Source of the DNA: Amycolatopsis solani
GTDB lineage: Bacteria; Actinomycetota; Actinomycetes; Mycobacteriales; Pseudonocardiaceae
Length of the DNA stretch: 64,000 nucleotides
Reading direction: 5' to 3'
Assembly: GCF_033441515.1 (NCBI RefSeq)
Contig: NZ_JAWQJT010000002.1
Span: 744,001 to 808,000, forward strand
The position numbers and the translations under genes were made by a program. Positions 43,340-52,138 of this stretch are shown here, in pieces. Below the pieces are notes generated by a model. It searched no databases. It was given only the letters and a program-made list of their open reading frames with translations, and was not told where the DNA came from. Positions within the stretch are counted from its first letter, which is position 1; each line of letters opens with the position of its first letter.

Positions 43340-44379
43340 GCGCCCACGTGCGTGCCGTCGCGGACCGTGCCGACGTACTCCTCCACCAGGTCCTCGAGCG
43401 CGACGACGCCGACGGCGCTGCCGCTCGTGTCGAGGGCCCGCGCCAGGTGGCTGCCTTCCTTGCGCATCGCGGACAGGGCGACGTCGAGGCGGGCGTCGGC
43501 GCGCAGCTCGGTGAGCTGGCGCGTCTTGCCGGGCGGCACGAGCGTCGCCGGGTCCTGCCCGGCCAGGTCGAGGACGTCCTTGACGTGGATGTAGCCGGTC
43601 AGGCGCCCGTCGTCGGTGCAGACCGGGAACCGCGAGAAGCCGGTCGAGGACACCGCCAGCTCGACGTCGCCGAGCGTCGGCGCGCACGGCAGCGTCGTCA
43701 GCTCCGCGGTGGGCACCAGCACGTCCGCGACCGTCTTCTGCACCGAAGACAGCGTCTGCGCGAGCCGCCGGTGCTCGGACTGGTCGAGCAGCCCCTCCCG
43801 GCGCGACTCGCTGAGCAGCTCGGCCAGCTCGTCGGAGGTGTAGGCCGTCTCCAGCTCGTCCTTCGGCTCGACCTTCACCGCGCGCAGCAGCGAGTTCGCG
43901 ACGAAGTTCAGCAGCCAGATGAACGGGTTGGCCACCTTCACCCAGGCGACGTGCACCGGGACCAGCCACAGCGCGAGCCGCTCGGGCTCGGCGATGGCGA
44001 GGTTCTTCGGCACCATCTCGCCGATCAGCACGTGCAGCACGGTGATGAACGCCAGCGCGATGGCGAACGAGACCGCGTGCAGCAGGGCCTCGGGCAGGCC
44101 CAGCAGGTCGAAGAACGCCGACAGCCGGTGCGCGATCGCGGGCTCGCCGAGCCGGCCGAGCAGCAGCGAGCAGATGGTGATGCCCAGCTGCGCGCCGGCG
44201 AGCATGAGCGAGACGTGCTTGCTCGCGTTGATGACGATCTTCGCGCGTGTCTTGCCCTGCTCCAGGAGCGCCTCGAGCCTGTCCCGCCGCGACGAGATCA
44301 GCGTGAACTCCGCGCCGACGAAGAAGGCGTTGGCCAGCAGCAGGACCACGACGAGGGCGATGTTCAGCCAGTCGCTCAC
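43336..44379 (-). CDS. CNNM/HlyC-CorC family transporter with CBS domains (second of a pair)
   Basis: The 347-residue protein has an N-terminal DUF21/CNNM membrane domain (about residues 1-180, with FFVGAEFTLISSRRDRLEAL and GEMVPKNLAIAEP). A CBS pair follows (SRFPVCTDDGRLTGYIHVKDVLDL, GVVALEDLVEEYVG). It lacks the C-terminal CorC_HlyC domain that its neighbour has. The family exports or senses Mg2+ and other divalent cations. GTG 44379 overlaps the upstream paralog by four bases, which suggests a heteromeric pair like mycobacterial Rv1841c/Rv1842c. Confidence 0.9.
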   Translation of the reverse strand: MSDWLNIALVVVLLLANAFFVGAEFTLISSRRDRLEALLEQGKTRAKIVINASKHVSLMLAGAQLGITICSLLLGRLGEPAIAHRLSAFFDLLGLPEALLHAVSFAIALAFITVLHVLIGEMVPKNLAIAEPERLALWLVPVHVAWVKVANPFIWLLNFVANSLLRAVKVEPKDELETAYTSDELAELLSESRREGLLDQSEHRRLAQTLSSVQKTVADVLVPTAELTTLPCAPTLGDVELAVSSTGFSRFPVCTDDGRLTGYIHVKDVLDLAGQDPATLVPPGKTRQLTELRADARLDVALSAMRKEGSHLARALDTSGSAVGVVALEDLVEEYVGTVRDGTHVGA

Positions 44380-45722
44380 GAGACCACCTCGGGTACCGGG
44401 GCTTCCGCGGGGACGCGGACCGGGGCCACTTCGACCTCGGCGATCCGCCGCTTGTCCATGGTGGTGACGGTGAGCCGCCAGCCGTCGACTTCGGTGGCGT
44501 CACCCTCGGCGGGGATCTTGCCCAGCCGCTCGAGGATCAGCCCGGCGATGGTTTCGTAATCGCCGTCCGGCATCCGGAACCCGGTGACGTCGGTGACCTC
44601 GTCCGGGCGCAGCTGGCCGGACACCAGCCAGCTGTCGCTGCCGACCTGCTGCGACGCGGGCGCCTCGCGGTCGTCGTGCTCGTCGCGGACGTCGCCGATG
44701 ATCTCCTCGACGACGTCCTCCAGGGTGACCAGCCCGGCCGTGCCGCCGTACTCGTCGACGACGATCGCCAGCTGGAAGCGCGAATCACGCAGCCGATTGA
44801 GCAGGTCGTCGCCGGGCAGGGACTCCGGCACAGTCGGCACCGGCCGCATCACCGAGCCGATCGGCACCGCCGACCGGTCCGCGGCCGAGACGGCGAAGGC
44901 CTGCTTGACGTGCACGGCGCCGCGGACGTCGTCGAGGTCCTCGGCGTGCACCGGGAACCGCGAGAAACCGGTGCGGCGCGAGAGCTCGATGAGGTCGTCG
45001 ACGCTGTCGTCGACGCTGAGCGATTCGAGCTGCACCCGCGGCGTCATGAGCTCCTCCGCGGTGCGCTCGCCGAACCGCAGCGAGCGGTCCAGCAGCTCCG
45101 CGGTCGACGTGTCGAGCGTGCCGCTCTCGGCGCTGGAGCGCACGATCGAGCCCAGCTCCTGCGGCGAGCGCGCGGACCGCAGCTCTTCCTGCGGCTCGAC
45201 GCCGAACTTGCGGACCAGGAAGTTCGCGCTGTTGTTCATCAGCGTGATGAGCCAGCGGAACAGCGCCGAGAACCGCGAGTGGTAACCGGCGACGGCGCGC
45301 GCGGTCGGCAGCGGCCGGGCGATGGCGAGGTTCTTCGGCACCATTTCGCCGAGGATCATCGACAGCGAGGTGGCCAGGACCAGGGCGAGCACGACCGACG
45401 CCCCCGAGGCGAACCCCTCCGGGAGCCCGACGCCGATCAGCAGCGGCCGGACGAGCTCGCCGATCAGCGGCTCGGCCAGGTAACCGGTGATCAGCGTGGT
45501 GAGCGTGATCGCGACCTGGGCGCCGGAGAGCTGGAACGAGAGCGTCCGGTGGGCTTTTTGGACGGTCAGGGCCCGGCGGTCGCCGACCTGGCGCACGTTG
45601 GCGTCGACCGTGCTGCGTTCCAGCGCGGTCAGCGAGAACTCGGCCGCGACGGCGAGCCCGGTGCCGACCGTCAGCAGGACGAAGAGGAGGACGCCGAGCA
45701 CGGCGAAGAGGATCTGGATCAT
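44376..45722 (-). CDS. CNNM/HlyC-CorC family transporter with CBS and CorC domains (first of a pair)
   Basis: The 448-residue protein has a CNNM membrane domain (EFSLTALERSTVDANV, LGEMVPKNLAIARP), two CBS motifs (TGFSRFPVHAEDLDDVRGAVHVKQAF, VVDEYGGTAGLVTLEDVVEEIIGDV) and a C-terminal CorC_HlyC domain (RMPDGDYETIAGLILERLGKIP). It probably moves divalent cations under nucleotide control through the CBS module. ATG 45722 is the start. It is the first gene of a three-gene operon with the smaller paralog and the glycosylase-labelled protein. Confidence 0.9.
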   Translation of the reverse strand: MIQILFAVLGVLLFVLLTVGTGLAVAAEFSLTALERSTVDANVRQVGDRRALTVQKAHRTLSFQLSGAQVAITLTTLITGYLAEPLIGELVRPLLIGVGLPEGFASGASVVLALVLATSLSMILGEMVPKNLAIARPLPTARAVAGYHSRFSALFRWLITLMNNSANFLVRKFGVEPQEELRSARSPQELGSIVRSSAESGTLDTSTAELLDRSLRFGERTAEELMTPRVQLESLSVDDSVDDLIELSRRTGFSRFPVHAEDLDDVRGAVHVKQAFAVSAADRSAVPIGSVMRPVPTVPESLPGDDLLNRLRDSRFQLAIVVDEYGGTAGLVTLEDVVEEIIGDVRDEHDDREAPASQQVGSDSWLVSGQLRPDEVTDVTGFRMPDGDYETIAGLILERLGKIPAEGDATEVDGWRLTVTTMDKRRIAEVEVAPVRVPAEAPVPEVVS

Positions 45723-45921
45723 TCCGCACCCGCCCAGGTGGCGGGGGGAGAACCTATCGGACAGCCGGGTCGGTCACCCGGCCCGGTACTGTCACCGGGT
45801 GACTGCGCTGCGCGCACGAAACGGTCACTCCTAGCAAGAAATCGGCGTGTACTGCGGATATGCGGACAATCTTAACGTGTCCTTCGCGGTCCCCGCTGGC
45901 GATACCGGTGTGTCGGACAGC

Positions 45922-46503
45922 TCATGTCGTCGTCTGCCGGTGCCGGCGCACGGTTTCCTCGACGAGGTCGAGCACCGGACCCAGGCCGGCGGCGGGCAGG
46001 CCCATGGCCAGGTGGGATACGAGTCCTTCGAGGACGAGCTCGAGGAAAGCGGTGAGGACGTCGACGTCGACGTCGTCGCGCAGCTTCCCGGCGTCGCGCT
46101 GGCGCAGCAGCCGCAGCCGGGTGGCGGTGGTGAGCTGTTCGGACCGCTCGGCCCACCGCCCGCGGAATTCGGGATCGGTCCGCAGCCGCCGGCTCACTTC
46201 GAGCCGCGTCCCGAGCCAGTCGGCCGGGTGATCACCCCCGGCGAGCAGGTCCCGCATCACCTGCACGAGCCCCTGCTCGGCGACGACGTCGGCCATCCGG
46301 ACGGCATCGTCCTCGGCTAGAGCGAGGAAGAGCGACTCCTTGTCGCGGAAGTGGTGGAAAATCGCCCCGCGCGACAGCCCGGTGGCTTCCTCCAGCCGCC
46401 GGACTGTGGCACCTTCGTAGCCGTAGCGCGCGAAGCAGACGCGGGAGCCGTCGAGGATCTGGCGCCGGCGTGCGTCGAGGTGATCCTGGCTTACGCGTGG
46501 CAT
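45922..46503 (-). CDS. acnR: TetR family repressor AcnR (aconitase regulator)
   Basis: The 193-residue protein starts MPRVSQDHLDARRRQILDG, followed by FARYGYEGATVRRLEEATGLSRGAIFHHFRDKESLFLALAEDD. This N-terminus matches corynebacterial and mycobacterial AcnR (Rv1474c). AcnR represses aconitase and, in Corynebacterium, responds to citrate with Mg2+. In relatives the gene adjoins acn; here it is about 15 kb away. An AcnR-like palindrome lies 38 bases upstream (46541-46556), and a better one lies in the acnA promoter. An upstream in-frame start at 46539 is unlikely, as it adds non-homologous residues. Confidence 0.85.
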   Translation of the reverse strand: MPRVSQDHLDARRRQILDGSRVCFARYGYEGATVRRLEEATGLSRGAIFHHFRDKESLFLALAEDDAVRMADVVAEQGLVQVMRDLLAGGDHPADWLGTRLEVSRRLRTDPEFRGRWAERSEQLTTATRLRLLRQRDAGKLRDDVDVDVLTAFLELVLEGLVSHLAMGLPAAGLGPVLDLVEETVRRHRQTTT

Positions 46504-46540
46504 CCTGAAATCCTGGCACCGGGGACCGGAGTTTCGCAAT

Positions 46541-46556
46541 CCGTACGTACGTACTG
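46541..46556. promoter_or_regulatory. AcnR-type operator upstream of acnR
   Basis: CCGTAC-GTAC-GTACTG agrees with the AcnR consensus CAGNAC-N4-GTNCTG except at the second base. Its place just before the acnR start suggests autoregulation. Confidence 0.6.
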
Positions 46557-46690
46557 TGACCCGGAGTGCGCGGGGAACCGGATCACCACCCTCATCGTCT
46601 GAAGCTTGCGGCGATTCGCTGACACGGAGTGAGACGGTTGGCTAGTCTTTGCCACATCACCGTGGGTGAACTGAGGGGAAGGGGCTGGGC

Positions 46691-47092
46691 GTGATCATCG
46701 GGGAAGCCGGGCAGGCGGTCCAGGCGGTTTGGGGTGGCGACATCCTGGGCGAGCGAGGCCGTGTCTACGGCGGCGGTGGCGGCGGGGGTGGCCAGTTCAA
46801 GATGGACCCCGAGGAGCTCGCCTCGGTGATCGGCCTCTGGGAAGACGAGCTGGTGAAGATCATCGACGACTCCCGTCGGATCGACATCATCATCGGCGCG
46901 ATGGAAGCCCCCGGCAAGGACGTCGTCAGCAGCGGGTACGTGTCCACCAGCATGGATTCCCTCACCGCGCTCCAGACGCAGAACGACTCGATGCGGAAGT
47001 ACGTGCAGGAATACGTGAAGAAGCTCAAGGAAGCGCAGACGAAGACGGTGGCGACGGACCACGGGATGTCCGACCCGTTCCGGACGGTGTGA
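46691..47092 (+). CDS. Type VII secretion-associated small helical protein
   Basis: The 133-residue protein (GTG 46691; GGGGAAGGGG upstream) has a Gly-rich segment after about 25 residues, then two helices (DPEELASVIGLWEDELVKIIDDSRRIDIIIGAM and SMDSLTALQTQNDSMRKYVQEYVKKLKEAQTK). This helix-turn-helix hairpin is like WXG100/EspC proteins but lacks a clear WXG. It is the first gene of a four-gene operon with a DUF3558 lipoprotein, a WXG-like long protein and EspG. A secreted or chaperoned T7SS substrate is the likely role. TAGTCT at 46643-46648 could be the -10 box. Confidence 0.72.
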   Translation: MIIGEAGQAVQAVWGGDILGERGRVYGGGGGGGGQFKMDPEELASVIGLWEDELVKIIDDSRRIDIIIGAMEAPGKDVVSSGYVSTSMDSLTALQTQNDSMRKYVQEYVKKLKEAQTKTVATDHGMSDPFRTV

Positions 47093-47718
47093 CGGTGCGC
47101 CTGCAGATCCGCGTCGCGGCTGTCGCCGTCGCGTCCGTGCTGACACTCGCCGGTTGCACCTCGGAGAAGCCGGGGACGGCGACGCCGGTGCCGAGTGGAT
47201 CACCGTCGTCCAGTGCGTCGTCCAACCCGGACGTCCCGAAGGTTTCGACCCCGCTGGACCCGTCGAAGTACCTCTCGGAGCCCTGCACGATCGTCCCGGC
47301 TTCGGCGCTGTCCGCGCTGAAGTTCACGGACCCGGGAACGGCCCAGCAACGAGACGAGGGGCTCGGCGCGGCCGGGCCGAGCTGCGGCTGGCAGATCCGG
47401 GGCGTGGGCCAGAGCATGGTGGTCATCATCGCCACGGGCAACCGCGACCGGGGTGCCGGCGGCTTGGCCGGGCTGTACACGGCGCACGAGACCGGGCAGT
47501 TCCCGTTCCTGGAGCCCGCTCCCGAGGTCGAGGGCTACCCGGCGGTCTACGTCGACAAGCGTGACCGGCGGCCGATCGGCAACTGCAGTCTCGACGTCGG
47601 GATCGCCGACGACCTCGTGCTCGCCGTGCACTCCGGGGGGTACGAAGGCGCCGATGATTCCTGTGCCGCGGCCCAGCAGGTGGCGGCCGCGATCATCACC
47701 ACACTCAAGGGGGCATGA
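47089..47718 (+). CDS. DUF3558-type lipoprotein
   Basis: The 209-residue lipoprotein has a signal peptide with lipobox LAGC (about residues 19-22), a Ser/Pro linker and a globular domain with PCTIVPASALSALKF and CSLDVGIADDLVLAVHSGGY, which is the DUF3558 pattern. GTG 47089 gives a four-base overlap with the preceding gene; GTG 47095 is an alternative. DUF3558 lipoproteins commonly accompany EspG and WXG-type genes in Pseudonocardiales, but their function is unknown. Confidence 0.85.
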   Translation: MTVRLQIRVAAVAVASVLTLAGCTSEKPGTATPVPSGSPSSSASSNPDVPKVSTPLDPSKYLSEPCTIVPASALSALKFTDPGTAQQRDEGLGAAGPSCGWQIRGVGQSMVVIIATGNRDRGAGGLAGLYTAHETGQFPFLEPAPEVEGYPAVYVDKRDRRPIGNCSLDVGIADDLVLAVHSGGYEGADDSCAAAQQVAAAIITTLKGA

Positions 47719-47721
47719 CGG

Positions 47722-49047
47722 GTGGACGGCAAGCAGATCTACGACAACTTCAGGCAGGGCAACACGACCGGCCTGCGCACCGCCGCCGACGAGGTCGCCA
47801 ACCTCTCCAACGCCTACATGGACCGGGCGCAGGGCATCAAGTCCCTGCAGGACCGCATGAAGAGCGCCTGGACCGGGAGCTCGGCCGACGCCGCCAACGC
47901 CGGCGCCGGCCCGCTCGAGCAGGCCTTCGCCGAGACCGCCGCCCCGCTCGACGTCACCAAGGCGTCCGTCGACACGCAGGCCGCCGTCTTCGACAACTCC
48001 AGCAACGCCGTCGTCGAGATCCCGCCCAAGCCGGACAAGCCGAACCCCTGGACCACCGGCCTCAAGGCCGCCATCCCCGTCGCCGGTCCGTTCATGGCCG
48101 CGGACGACATCGACAACTACCAGCAGGGCATGGCCAAGTACAACGCGGCCAACGAGACCAACGTCCGCGTCATGGACCAGTACAGCAACGCCACCAGCAG
48201 CACCCGGGCGATCCTGCCCACCGACTACGGCGTGCTCGAGTCCGACGGTGCCGCCATCGCCGTGAACACCCCGGAGGGGCCCGGCCGGATCGTCGAGCCG
48301 ACCGACAAGAACAAGTGGTACCCCGAAGGCCCGGGCGGCGACCCCGGCGGTGACGGCCGCACCTCGACGACGAGCGTCGATCCCGGGCGTACCGGGGGCA
48401 CCGATCGGCCGGGCGGTACCGACCGGCCCGGGGGGACCGATCGGCCGGGTGGCACGGACCGGCCCGGGGGGACCGACCGGCCCGGGGGCACCGACATCCC
48501 CGGGGACGACACGCACACCACCGGTACCGGCCGCCCGAGCACGCCGACGCCGCGGCCCGGGCAGACGACCGAACGGCCCGGTGGTACGCCGCCCGGGACC
48601 GGGGGGACCGACTTCTACCCCACCAACACCGGCGGGGGTGGCGGCCAGAACTACTCGAACACTTTCGGCAACGACCCGACGTCCGGGGGGCGCGGGCCGA
48701 CGAGTGGCAACGCCGGGAGCCGGCTGCTCGACTCCAACGGCCGTCCGATCAGCGGTGCCGGCAGCGGTGGCACCGGCGGGGGGAGCGGTGCCGCGGGGGA
48801 GCGCGGGCTCGGCAGCGGGCGCGGCTCCGGCATGGGCGGGCTCGGCAACGCCGCCGCCGCGGAGGCCGCCGCCGCGCGGTCGGCCGGGGGGCGGGGCGGG
48901 CAGATGGGGCCGATGGGCCCCGGCGGCCGGCGCGGCGAGGGTGAGGAAGATGATGAACACCAGCGGCCGGACTTCCTGATCGAAGCGGACCCGGACGCGA
49001 TCTTCGGTACCGACCAGCGGACCAGCCCGCCGGTCATCGGCGAGTAG
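47722..49047 (+). CDS. WXG100/PPE-like type VII secretion protein with TDRPGG repeats
   Basis: The 441-residue protein has an N-terminal helical domain of about 180 residues with a WTG turn (SAWTGSSADAANAGAG), equivalent to the WXG motif. An extended Gly/Pro/Thr region contains consecutive TDRPGG hexapeptides (about residues 226-261), a Gly/Ser-rich stretch follows, and the tail has EDDEHQRPDFLIEADPDAIFG. That acidic tail is shared by many Pseudonocardiales T7SS substrates and may be the chaperone or secretion signal. GTG 47722 follows the lipoprotein gene by three bases. It is probably exported with help from the adjacent EspG. Confidence 0.82.
   Translation: MDGKQIYDNFRQGNTTGLRTAADEVANLSNAYMDRAQGIKSLQDRMKSAWTGSSADAANAGAGPLEQAFAETAAPLDVTKASVDTQAAVFDNSSNAVVEIPPKPDKPNPWTTGLKAAIPVAGPFMAADDIDNYQQGMAKYNAANETNVRVMDQYSNATSSTRAILPTDYGVLESDGAAIAVNTPEGPGRIVEPTDKNKWYPEGPGGDPGGDGRTSTTSVDPGRTGGTDRPGGTDRPGGTDRPGGTDRPGGTDRPGGTDIPGDDTHTTGTGRPSTPTPRPGQTTERPGGTPPGTGGTDFYPTNTGGGGGQNYSNTFGNDPTSGGRGPTSGNAGSRLLDSNGRPISGAGSGGTGGGSGAAGERGLGSGRGSGMGGLGNAAAAEAAAARSAGGRGGQMGPMGPGGRRGEGEEDDEHQRPDFLIEADPDAIFGTDQRTSPPVIGE
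48397..48504 (+). repeat. 18-bp tandem repeats coding for GTDRPG
   Basis: Five consecutive 18-bp units encode GTDRPG and a sixth, diverged unit encodes GTDIPG. Copies alternate between CGATCGGCCGGGY and CGACCGGCCCGGG forms, suggesting expansion by 36-bp steps. Length variation between strains is likely. Confidence 0.85.
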
Positions 49048-49051
49048 GCGG

Positions 49052-49801
49052 GTGGACGTGGCGACAGGCCGGGTGGACGTTCCGGTCGAGGCGTTGGCCG
49101 CGCTGGCCGAGCGTGAACAGGCGGGCCAGCTGCACATCACCCTGCGCCCGGAGCCGATCTGGCTGCCGGACGACGAGCGCGACGAGGCGGGCAAGCGGAT
49201 CGACGCCGCGCTGGCCGAAGCCGGGCTCGTCGACGCTCGGGGGCGGGTCACCGTGGACTTCCTCGACTGGCTCCCGCTGCTGGTCGCGCCCGCGCGGGAG
49301 TACTACGGCTGGGTCGGCGTCGAGGGGCAGACCTACGGCGTGCTCGCCGCGGCGAAGGGACTGCAGGCGATCATCGCCGTCTCCGACGGTACCCACGTCG
49401 GCGTGCAGGAGATCGACCGGAACCGGCTCGGCGAGTCCCTCGTCGAGCAGCTGCCGCCGGTCGGGCCCGGCGGCGGGCACCCGCGCACAGTCCGGGTCGC
49501 GGACCTGGCCGAGGCCGCCCGCCGCGGCCAGGAGGCGTACCCGCTGGCCCCGGCGGTCGCCGACGTCGTCAGCCTCGTGCAGCGGCCGGTCTCGGGCAGT
49601 GGCGAGCTCTACGTCGGGCGGCGCGACGACGTCGGCCGCCACACCTGCCTGCAGCAGCCACTGCACTACGCCGACACGGACTGGGGCCGCTACCTCAGCT
49701 ACACGACCGGCTCGGGCGACGACGCCGTCATCCACATCGGGCCGGCGGGCCCGCGGGAACTGGCCGGGACGCTGGACGAGCTGGCCCAGACCCTGAACTG
49801 A
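49052..49801 (+). CDS. EspG family ESX secretion-associated protein
   Basis: The 249-residue protein matches the EspG fold: an N-terminal VDVPVEALAALAEREQ, WLPDDERDEAGKRIDAALAEAGLVDARGRV and a mid-protein YYGWVGVEGQTYGVLAA. EspG is a cytosolic chaperone that binds the helical tip of PE/PPE or related type VII substrates. The GTG start is four bases after the WXG-like gene, so that protein is the probable client. No EccC or other secretion ATPase gene is in the window. Confidence 0.87.
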   Translation: MDVATGRVDVPVEALAALAEREQAGQLHITLRPEPIWLPDDERDEAGKRIDAALAEAGLVDARGRVTVDFLDWLPLLVAPAREYYGWVGVEGQTYGVLAAAKGLQAIIAVSDGTHVGVQEIDRNRLGESLVEQLPPVGPGGGHPRTVRVADLAEAARRGQEAYPLAPAVADVVSLVQRPVSGSGELYVGRRDDVGRHTCLQQPLHYADTDWGRYLSYTTGSGDDAVIHIGPAGPRELAGTLDELAQTLN

Positions 49802-49874
49802 AAAAGGGAGGCGTCGACTGCCCGCCCCGGCTAATGTGACAGCGCTGTTGCATTCCGGGCGGAAGGACGCACCC

Positions 49875-50822
49875 ATGCTGTACCCCGAGATCGAACCGTA
49901 CGACCACGGCAAGCTCGACGTCGGCGACGGGCACGAGATCTACTGGGAGACCTGCGGGAACCCGGACGGCAAGCCGGCGCTGGTCGTGCACGGCGGGCCC
50001 GGTTCCGGCTGCTCGGCGAACGTCCGGCGGTTCTTCGACCCGGCGCGCTACCGCATCGTGCTGGCCGACCAGCGCGGCTGCGGGCGCAGCACGCCGTACG
50101 CCGGCGACCCCGTCGCCGACCTCTCCGCGAACACCACCGACCACCTGGTGGCGGACTTCGAACGGCTTCGCGAGCACCTCGGCGTCGAAAAGTGGCTGCT
50201 GTTCGGCGGTTCCTGGGGTTCGGTGCTCAGCCTGGTCTACGCGCTGCGCCACACGGACCGGGTCAGCGAGCTCGTCCTGATGGGCCTCGCGACCGACCGC
50301 CACATCGAGATCGAGATGCTCATCCGGGGCCTGGGCGCGTACTTCCCGGAGGGTTTCGCGAAGTTCCGGGACGGGGTGCCGGAGAGCGAGCGGGACGGCG
50401 ACCTGTCCGCCGCCTACCACCGGCTGCTGATGGACCCGGACCCGACGGTCCACCACAAGGCGGCCGAAGACTGGTGCGCCTGGGAAGACGCCATGCTGCC
50501 CGGCGTGCCGCGGCACGACGTCTTCGAGGACCCGGCGTACCGGCTCTGCTTCGCCCGGCTCGTCACGCACTACTTCAGCAACCGCGTCTTCCTGCCGGAC
50601 GGCGAGGTCCTGCGCAACGTGGGCAAGCTGGCGGGCATCCCGGCGGTACTGGCCCAGGGCGTGCTGGACACGAGCAACATCGTGGGCACCCCGTGGCTGC
50701 TGCACCACGCCTGGCCGGGCAGCGAGCTGGTGATGCTGGACGACGTCGGGCACACGGTGTCGGCCGCGTCGATGCAGGACGTCCTGATCGGCGCGACCGA
50801 CCGCTTCGCGAGCCGTGCCTAG
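49875..50822 (+). CDS. pip: Proline iminopeptidase-like alpha/beta hydrolase
   Basis: The 315-residue protein has HGGPGSGC (oxyanion), LADQRGCGRSTPYA, the Ser nucleophile in FGGSWGSVLSL and a cap domain, as in proline iminopeptidases (S33). The acidic residue probably lies in GVLDTSN and the His in DDVGHTVS. ATG 49875 has GGAAGGA upstream. It removes N-terminal proline from peptides in the cytosol. It meets the convergent amino-acid dehydrogenase gene with a four-base overlap. Confidence 0.85.
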   Translation: MLYPEIEPYDHGKLDVGDGHEIYWETCGNPDGKPALVVHGGPGSGCSANVRRFFDPARYRIVLADQRGCGRSTPYAGDPVADLSANTTDHLVADFERLREHLGVEKWLLFGGSWGSVLSLVYALRHTDRVSELVLMGLATDRHIEIEMLIRGLGAYFPEGFAKFRDGVPESERDGDLSAAYHRLLMDPDPTVHHKAAEDWCAWEDAMLPGVPRHDVFEDPAYRLCFARLVTHYFSNRVFLPDGEVLRNVGKLAGIPAVLAQGVLDTSNIVGTPWLLHHAWPGSELVMLDDVGHTVSAASMQDVLIGATDRFASRA

Positions 50823-52018
50823 GGGATGAGCAGCTGCGGCTCGCCTTCCGGGGCGAGCGCGGCTTCGGTCCGCCGGACGCGGTTGGCCTCGGCCAGCCGG
50901 AGCCCGGTGACGCGCAGCGGCAGCCGGTCCATCCGCCACTCGGCCAGCAGCAGCGCGACCTTCGCCTGCATCTCGGTGCGCAGCCGCAGGAACGAGTCGG
51001 CCGGGTCGGCGCCGACCTCGCCCAGCAGCAGCCACCACGCCCACGCCGCCGCGCCCGCGTTCGCCACGAAGTCCGGCACCACCGCGACACCCCGCGCGGA
51101 CAGCGCCGCTTCCGCTTCCGGCGTCGTCGCCGCGTTGGCCGCTTCGACGACCACCGACGCCTTGACCAGGTTCTCGTTGTCCGGGCGCAGCGCGTAGGAG
51201 ATCGCGGCCGGCACGAAGATGTCCGCGTCGATGCCGACGATCGTGTCGCGGGGGAGCGACCGCACCCCTTCCGGCAGCCGGGACCGGTCGACCTCGCCGA
51301 AGCGGTCGCGCAGCTCCAGCAGCGCCGGGACGTCGAGCCCGGCCGGGTCGTACAGCGTGCCCGCGGCGTCGGCCACCGCGACCACCTTCATGCCCGCTTC
51401 GTGCAGGTACCAGGCCGCGCCGCCGCCCATGGTGCCGATGCCCTGGATCGCCACGGTCGTCTCGCGGACGTCCCAGTCCCACGCCGCCGCGACGCCGAGG
51501 CACGACTGCGCCACGCCGTAGCCGCCGACGACGTCGCCGAGCAGCAGCCCGCCGGGCACCGGCGCGTTGAGGCCCGCCTGCACCCGCCGCAGGGTACGAG
51601 CCGGGTCGGCCGAACGGCGGATCGCCGCGTGGTACGACTGCTCCAGCCCTAGCTCGGCGAAGACCTCGTCGATCAGGTGCTGCGGGACGCCGAGGTCCTC
51701 CGCGGTCACCCAGTGCGCGTCCAGCCACGGCCGCAGGAACGCGCAGAACCGCTTGAGGACGCCGAACGCCCGCGGGTCCTTCGGGTCGAAGTCGATGCCG
51801 CCCTTGGCCCCGCCGACCGGCAGGTTGAAGGTCGCGGTCTTGTTGGCCATGCCCCGGGCGAGGTCCTCCACCTCGGTCATCGTGCAGCCCGCCCGCATGC
51901 GGGTGCCGCCGGTGGCGACGCCCGAGACCAGGCTGTGCACGACCAGGTAGCCGTGCGCGCCGGTGACGGGATCGGTCCACGTGAGCCGCATCAGCGGTTC
52001 GGCGTTGCGCGGGGTCAT
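50819..52018 (-). CDS. Glu/Leu/Phe/Val dehydrogenase family protein
   Basis: The 399-residue protein has the catalytic region NLPVGGAKGGIDFDP (Lys of GGAKGG), TAEDLGVP with the catalytic Asp, and the Rossmann motif VAIQGIGTMGGGAAWYLHEAG. Members oxidatively deaminate amino acids with NAD(P). The N-terminus (MRLTWTDPVTGAHGYLVVHSLVSGVATGGTRM) fits the atypical short actinobacterial group. ATG 52018 has GGAGG upstream. The divergent LysR gene probably regulates it. Specificity among Glu, Leu, Phe or Val is not clear. Confidence 0.85.
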   Translation of the reverse strand: MTPRNAEPLMRLTWTDPVTGAHGYLVVHSLVSGVATGGTRMRAGCTMTEVEDLARGMANKTATFNLPVGGAKGGIDFDPKDPRAFGVLKRFCAFLRPWLDAHWVTAEDLGVPQHLIDEVFAELGLEQSYHAAIRRSADPARTLRRVQAGLNAPVPGGLLLGDVVGGYGVAQSCLGVAAAWDWDVRETTVAIQGIGTMGGGAAWYLHEAGMKVVAVADAAGTLYDPAGLDVPALLELRDRFGEVDRSRLPEGVRSLPRDTIVGIDADIFVPAAISYALRPDNENLVKASVVVEAANAATTPEAEAALSARGVAVVPDFVANAGAAAWAWWLLLGEVGADPADSFLRLRTEMQAKVALLLAEWRMDRLPLRVTGLRLAEANRVRRTEAALAPEGEPQLLIP

Positions 52019-52103
52019 CAGGCCACCCACCTCCAGGGAACTCCGGGTCGGCCGTCGTGGCCGCTTCCACGAGGGTGCGCCCGGGGCGGCGGCCGCGTCC
52101 ATT

Positions 52104-52127
52104 TAACGAACCTGCACGATCTCGTTT
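52104..52127. promoter_or_regulatory. Inverted repeat TAACGA/TCGTTTA, candidate LysR site
   Basis: AACGA (52105-52109) and TCGTT (52122-52126) lie in the region between the dehydrogenase gene and the divergent LysR gene and end about 13 bases before the LysR start. The spacing of the arms (about 12 bp) suits a LysR recognition site. Confidence 0.45.
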
Positions 52128-52138
52128 AGGTTTTGTGC

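Noticed and set aside
48397..48504. Short tandem repeats considered as a non-coding satellite
   Set aside because: The 18-bp period keeps the frame of the WXG-like protein and encodes GTDRPG units.
47200..49251. 683-codon frame antisense to the type VII operon
   Set aside because: It covers the repeat-rich coding region in reverse; no domain and no start signal.
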